A stretch of 64,000 bases of DNA from Streptomyces eurocidicus. GTDB taxonomy: Bacteria; Actinomycetota; Actinomycetes; Streptomycetales; Streptomycetaceae. The stretch is taken from positions 930,001 through 994,000 of the forward strand of contig NZ_LGUI01000002.1 in the NCBI RefSeq assembly GCF_002891295.1, in the 5' to 3' direction. The notes beneath the pieces were generated by a model. That model had not been told where the DNA came from. It saw only the letters and a program-made list of their open reading frames with translations, and did no database searches. Within the stretch, counting starts at the first letter, position 1, and each line of letters begins with the position of its first letter. This document shows, one piece after another, positions 61,275 through 64,000 of this stretch. The position numbers and the translations under genes were made by a program.

Positions 61275-64000
61275 ATGGTTCGTCGTGCGCGCACGCGCGC
61301 TGTCGGTGGTGTGATCGCCTGCGGATTAGGCATGGTGCTGGCAGCCGGAGCGCTCCCAGGAGGAGGAACGGTGGCCGCTGCCCCCGCTGCGCGAGGGCCT
61401 GCCTCCGCCCAGTTGTCCGGTAAGGCGAATGACGGGCTGTCAGCCTCATCGGAGCGGGAAGCCCTCGCCCAGGCCAGACGTTCCGGGCAGAACGTGGAAG
61501 TGCTGTCGCAGCGTGGCGAGAGCCGCGATGTCGTCGCGACTCCCGCCGGAATGCTGGAGGCACGGGAATACCTGCGGCCGGTGCGTGCCCGGTCCGACGG
61601 TGAGTGGAATCCGGTTGACACCGCGTTGGTGAAATCCGCCGACGGTGCGATCACACCGCGCAGTACCACCGTCGGCCTGAAGTTCTCCGGCGGCGGCCGC
61701 TCCCCACTGGCGGAACTCGACAGGGCGGGGCGCAGACTCGCACTGACCTGGCCCACCACACTGCCGACCCCTCGCCTCGAAGGCGACACGGCGACCTACC
61801 CCGACATCCTCCCAGATGTCGATCTACGCGTAGCAGCCCAGGCGGACGGATTCACCCAGCTACTCGTCGTCAAGTCCGCGAAGGCCGCGGCGAGTCAGGA
61901 CCTGACACAACTCCGCCTGAAGATCAGCGGTGAAGGGATTTCCGTCCGCCGGACCGACCAGGGCGGCCTGGCCGCAGTCGACCGCGGGGCCGGCGGTACG
62001 GTCTTCGAGGCGCCCACACCGATGATGTGGGACTCCAGCCCGGGCAAGGGATCCCGCGACGCGGCAGTCACCCGGAAGACCTCGCCGAGACCTGGGCAAC
62101 CAGCCGGTGTGACGCGCGGGGACAGCCGTCAGGAGCCCGGTCCCGGCGAGTCCGGTGCCCTCGTCCGCGTCGGCGTCGACATACTGCCCGGCGGCGACGA
62201 ACTCGTCCTGACACCGGACAAGAAGGTCCTGGCCGGCACCGACACGGTCTACCCGGTCTACATCGACCCCCAGTGGTACGCGCCCCGGTCCTCGTCCTGG
62301 ACGGTCGCCTCGAAATACTGGGCGAACACCCCGCAGTGGAAGTTCAACGGCGACAAGGACGCCGGCATGGGCTACTGCGACTGGATGCACTGCAACCCCG
62401 GGGACACCAAACGCCTCTTCTACCAGATCCCCACATCACAGTTCGCGGGCAAGTCGATCCTGTCCGCAGAGTTCGTCGTCCCCGAGACCTGGGCCGCTTC
62501 CTGCCAGAAAAAGGGCGTTCAACTGTGGCGGACCAAGGAAATATCCGCCTCGACCACCTGGAACTCGCAGGACTCGTCCGGTTTCTGGCTCAAGAAGCTG
62601 GCCGAGTACGACTTCGCCTACGGCTATGAAGGCTGCGCGAGCGGCGACGGCGAGTTCAAGGTCCTCGACGCGGTCAAAGAAGCCGCGTCGAAGTCCTGGC
62701 CCTCCCTTACCTTCGGACTCCGGGCCTCGGACGAGAACGACACCTACGCCTGGAAGCGGTTCTCTGACCGTGCCTACCTCCGGGTGCAGTACAACACGCC
62801 CCCGCCCCAGATCGCCATGTCCCAGCTGACTATGGCCTACGGCGGGACCTGCAGGATCCCGGAGAAGGCCGTTCACATCCGCAGCCTCGGGCAGGTCTAT
62901 GCCAACGACGTCAAGGACCCCGACGGCGACGACATCGCGGTGGAGTTCCAGGCCGAATGGGACGCAGGCGACGGCAAGGGCACCCTGGCCCGGTGGACGC
63001 CGGGACTGACCGGCTTCAAGAAGTCAGGGTCGGACTTCACGATGACCTTGCCGTCCACGATCACGGTCAACACACCCGTGAACTGGTACGTACGCGCTTA
63101 CGACCACCAGGGCTACTCCCCCTGGTCCTTCGCCGGGTCCCCCAGCGGCTGCTACTTCGTCCGCGACCCCAAGACGCTGCCCGCCCCCGGAGTGACCTCC
63201 CGCGACTACCCCGAATCGCGGCCGGCGGACCACGCGGGATCCGACGACCCCTGGTTCGACGGAGTCGGCAGATACGGCACGTTCACCGTCGGACCGGCCT
63301 CTCAGGACATCACCGGGTACATCTACGGCATCAATGGCGACGCCACCCCGAAGAACACCCTGACCACCACGGAGGGCGCCGCGAGAGCCGTCAAGGCTCT
63401 GCCCGAGCAGCCCGGCCTGAACTTCGTCACCGTTCAGTCATTCGACGCCGCGGGCAACATGAGCGAGCCCTACACCTACCGCTACAAGGTCCGCCCCGGC
63501 CAGCCCGAACGCGCCGCCTGGGCGATGGACGACGGCCCGCAAGCCATCCAGGCTCAGGGCTCCGCCCCCGCCCGCCGCGCGGAACTTCACGGCGGATCGT
63601 TCACGGGCTCCGATGGGGTGATGGGCGGGGCGCTGTCACTGAACGGCACGGACGGGTACGCGGGCACCGACATCCCCGTCGTGGACACCTCCGGCGGCTT
63701 CTCGGTATCCGCCTGGGCGAAGCTGTCGAAGAAACCGACCGAAGCCGCGGCGATCGTCACCCAGCCGGGCAACCACACCCCGGGGCTGGAGTTGTACTAC
63801 TCCAAGGACTACGACCGGTGGGCGTTCAACCAGTACGCCTCCGACACCGCCGGGGCGCTGCCCGTACGCGTGATGCAGAAGAACCCGGGCGGCGCCACAC
63901 CAGGGGAGTGGACCCATCTCGTAGGGGTGTACGACAGCGGCGACGCCGAGCTGCGCCTGTTCGTCAACGGTCGGCTCGAAGGCACCGTCGCCTACAAGTC
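61275..64000 (+). CDS. Large secreted LamG-type protein, 5' part (gene continues beyond window)
   Basis: An open frame of 908 codons without a stop to the window end. ATG 61275 follows GGGAGGG. The signal peptide is visible (MVRRARTRA, then a hydrophobic core and Ala-rich cleavage region near 40). A long beta-rich region follows with YPDILPDVDLRV and VYPVYIDPQW, as in actinobacterial wall-associated and RHS-like proteins. Then come DNRLR-type structural repeats and, from about residue 750, a LamG/concanavalin-like domain (AAWAMDDG, GGALSLNGTDGY, FSVSAWAKL). Codon 18 is TTA (61326-61328), so expression may be bldA-dependent. RHS repeats or a toxin tail may lie beyond the edge. Confidence 0.85.
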   Translation, partial: MVRRARTRAVGGVIACGLGMVLAAGALPGGGTVAAAPAARGPASAQLSGKANDGLSASSEREALAQARRSGQNVEVLSQRGESRDVVATPAGMLEAREYLRPVRARSDGEWNPVDTALVKSADGAITPRSTTVGLKFSGGGRSPLAELDRAGRRLALTWPTTLPTPRLEGDTATYPDILPDVDLRVAAQADGFTQLLVVKSAKAAASQDLTQLRLKISGEGISVRRTDQGGLAAVDRGAGGTVFEAPTPMMWDSSPGKGSRDAAVTRKTSPRPGQPAGVTRGDSRQEPGPGESGALVRVGVDILPGGDELVLTPDKKVLAGTDTVYPVYIDPQWYAPRSSSWTVASKYWANTPQWKFNGDKDAGMGYCDWMHCNPGDTKRLFYQIPTSQFAGKSILSAEFVVPETWAASCQKKGVQLWRTKEISASTTWNSQDSSGFWLKKLAEYDFAYGYEGCASGDGEFKVLDAVKEAASKSWPSLTFGLRASDENDTYAWKRFSDRAYLRVQYNTPPPQIAMSQLTMAYGGTCRIPEKAVHIRSLGQVYANDVKDPDGDDIAVEFQAEWDAGDGKGTLARWTPGLTGFKKSGSDFTMTLPSTITVNTPVNWYVRAYDHQGYSPWSFAGSPSGCYFVRDPKTLPAPGVTSRDYPESRPADHAGSDDPWFDGVGRYGTFTVGPASQDITGYIYGINGDATPKNTLTTTEGAARAVKALPEQPGLNFVTVQSFDAAGNMSEPYTYRYKVRPGQPERAAWAMDDGPQAIQAQGSAPARRAELHGGSFTGSDGVMGGALSLNGTDGYAGTDIPVVDTSGGFSVSAWAKLSKKPTEAAAIVTQPGNHTPGLELYYSKDYDRWAFNQYASDTAGALPVRVMQKNPGGATPGEWTHLVGVYDSGDAELRLFVNGRLEGTVAYK

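Overview
This window is Streptomyces-type chromosome. It has very high GC, GTG and TTG starts, rare in-frame TTA (bldA-type) codons, an SsgA-family sporulation protein, a SpoIIE-type phosphatase and several secondary-metabolite gene sets. It looks like an accessory or chromosome-arm region: at least three biosynthetic gene sets are separated by transporters, hydrolases, developmental genes, gene-poor gaps and decayed genes.

Left part (1-8.7 kb): the tail of one cytochrome P450 and a complete second one, probably the right edge of a cluster lying mostly outside the window. Then a decayed serine hydrolase; a FadR/GntR regulator divergent from a two-component flavin monooxygenase (reductase plus oxygenase) with a perfect 18-bp palindrome between them; a membrane protein; an intact D-Ala-D-Ala carboxypeptidase-like serine hydrolase; and an MHS-family transporter. 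A gene-poor stretch of about 1.8 kb with a strong orphan hairpin follows.

Region A (10.2-18.1 kb): a tightly coupled operon of a TTA-containing regulator, a three-histidine-box desaturase, an O-acetylhomoserine sulfhydrylase-like PLP enzyme, a PuuD-like glutamine amidotransferase, a homoserine O-acetyltransferase and a YczE-like membrane protein. The enzyme set resembles the logic of rhizobitoxine-type beta,gamma-unsaturated (vinylglycine/enol-ether) amino acids: activate homoserine, replace the acetate, desaturate, release, export.

Region B (19.0-29.2 kb, minus strand): a DUF5988-like small protein, a single-module KS-AT-DH-KR-ACP type I PKS, an AveC-like membrane protein, an FAD enzyme, a membrane protein and a DHA2-type exporter. 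A degraded relative of its PKS/AveC pair lies at 47.5-49.3 kb, fused by deletion.

Middle (30-47.3 kb): a secreted-type propeller protein, an unknown protein, a DUF3152 metallopeptidase-like protein and an SsgA-like protein converging on a 43-bp palindrome, an SPFH protein, an NlpC/P60 hydrolase, a two-component system, GNAT and unknown genes, a TasA/SipW-like pair, a POT peptide transporter and a SpoIIE phosphatase.

Region C (49.5-60 kb): a PlsC acyltransferase and a lipase, then a minus-strand set of acyl desaturase, VlmA-like (DUF2156) aminoacyl-tRNA transferase, KAS II, KAS III, VlmB-like protein and VlmH-like flavin N-oxygenase, with two small coupled genes. This is the logic of aliphatic azoxy natural products (valanimycin/elaiomycin type), in which serine is supplied from seryl-tRNA. 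Inside it, at 54760-54843 on the plus strand, lies a tRNA-Ser-like gene with a full class II fold but an anticodon loop that cannot decode. It is a candidate dedicated seryl carrier for the pathway and the most interesting element in the window.

Right edge (61.3 kb to end): the first 908 codons of a large secreted LamG-type protein.
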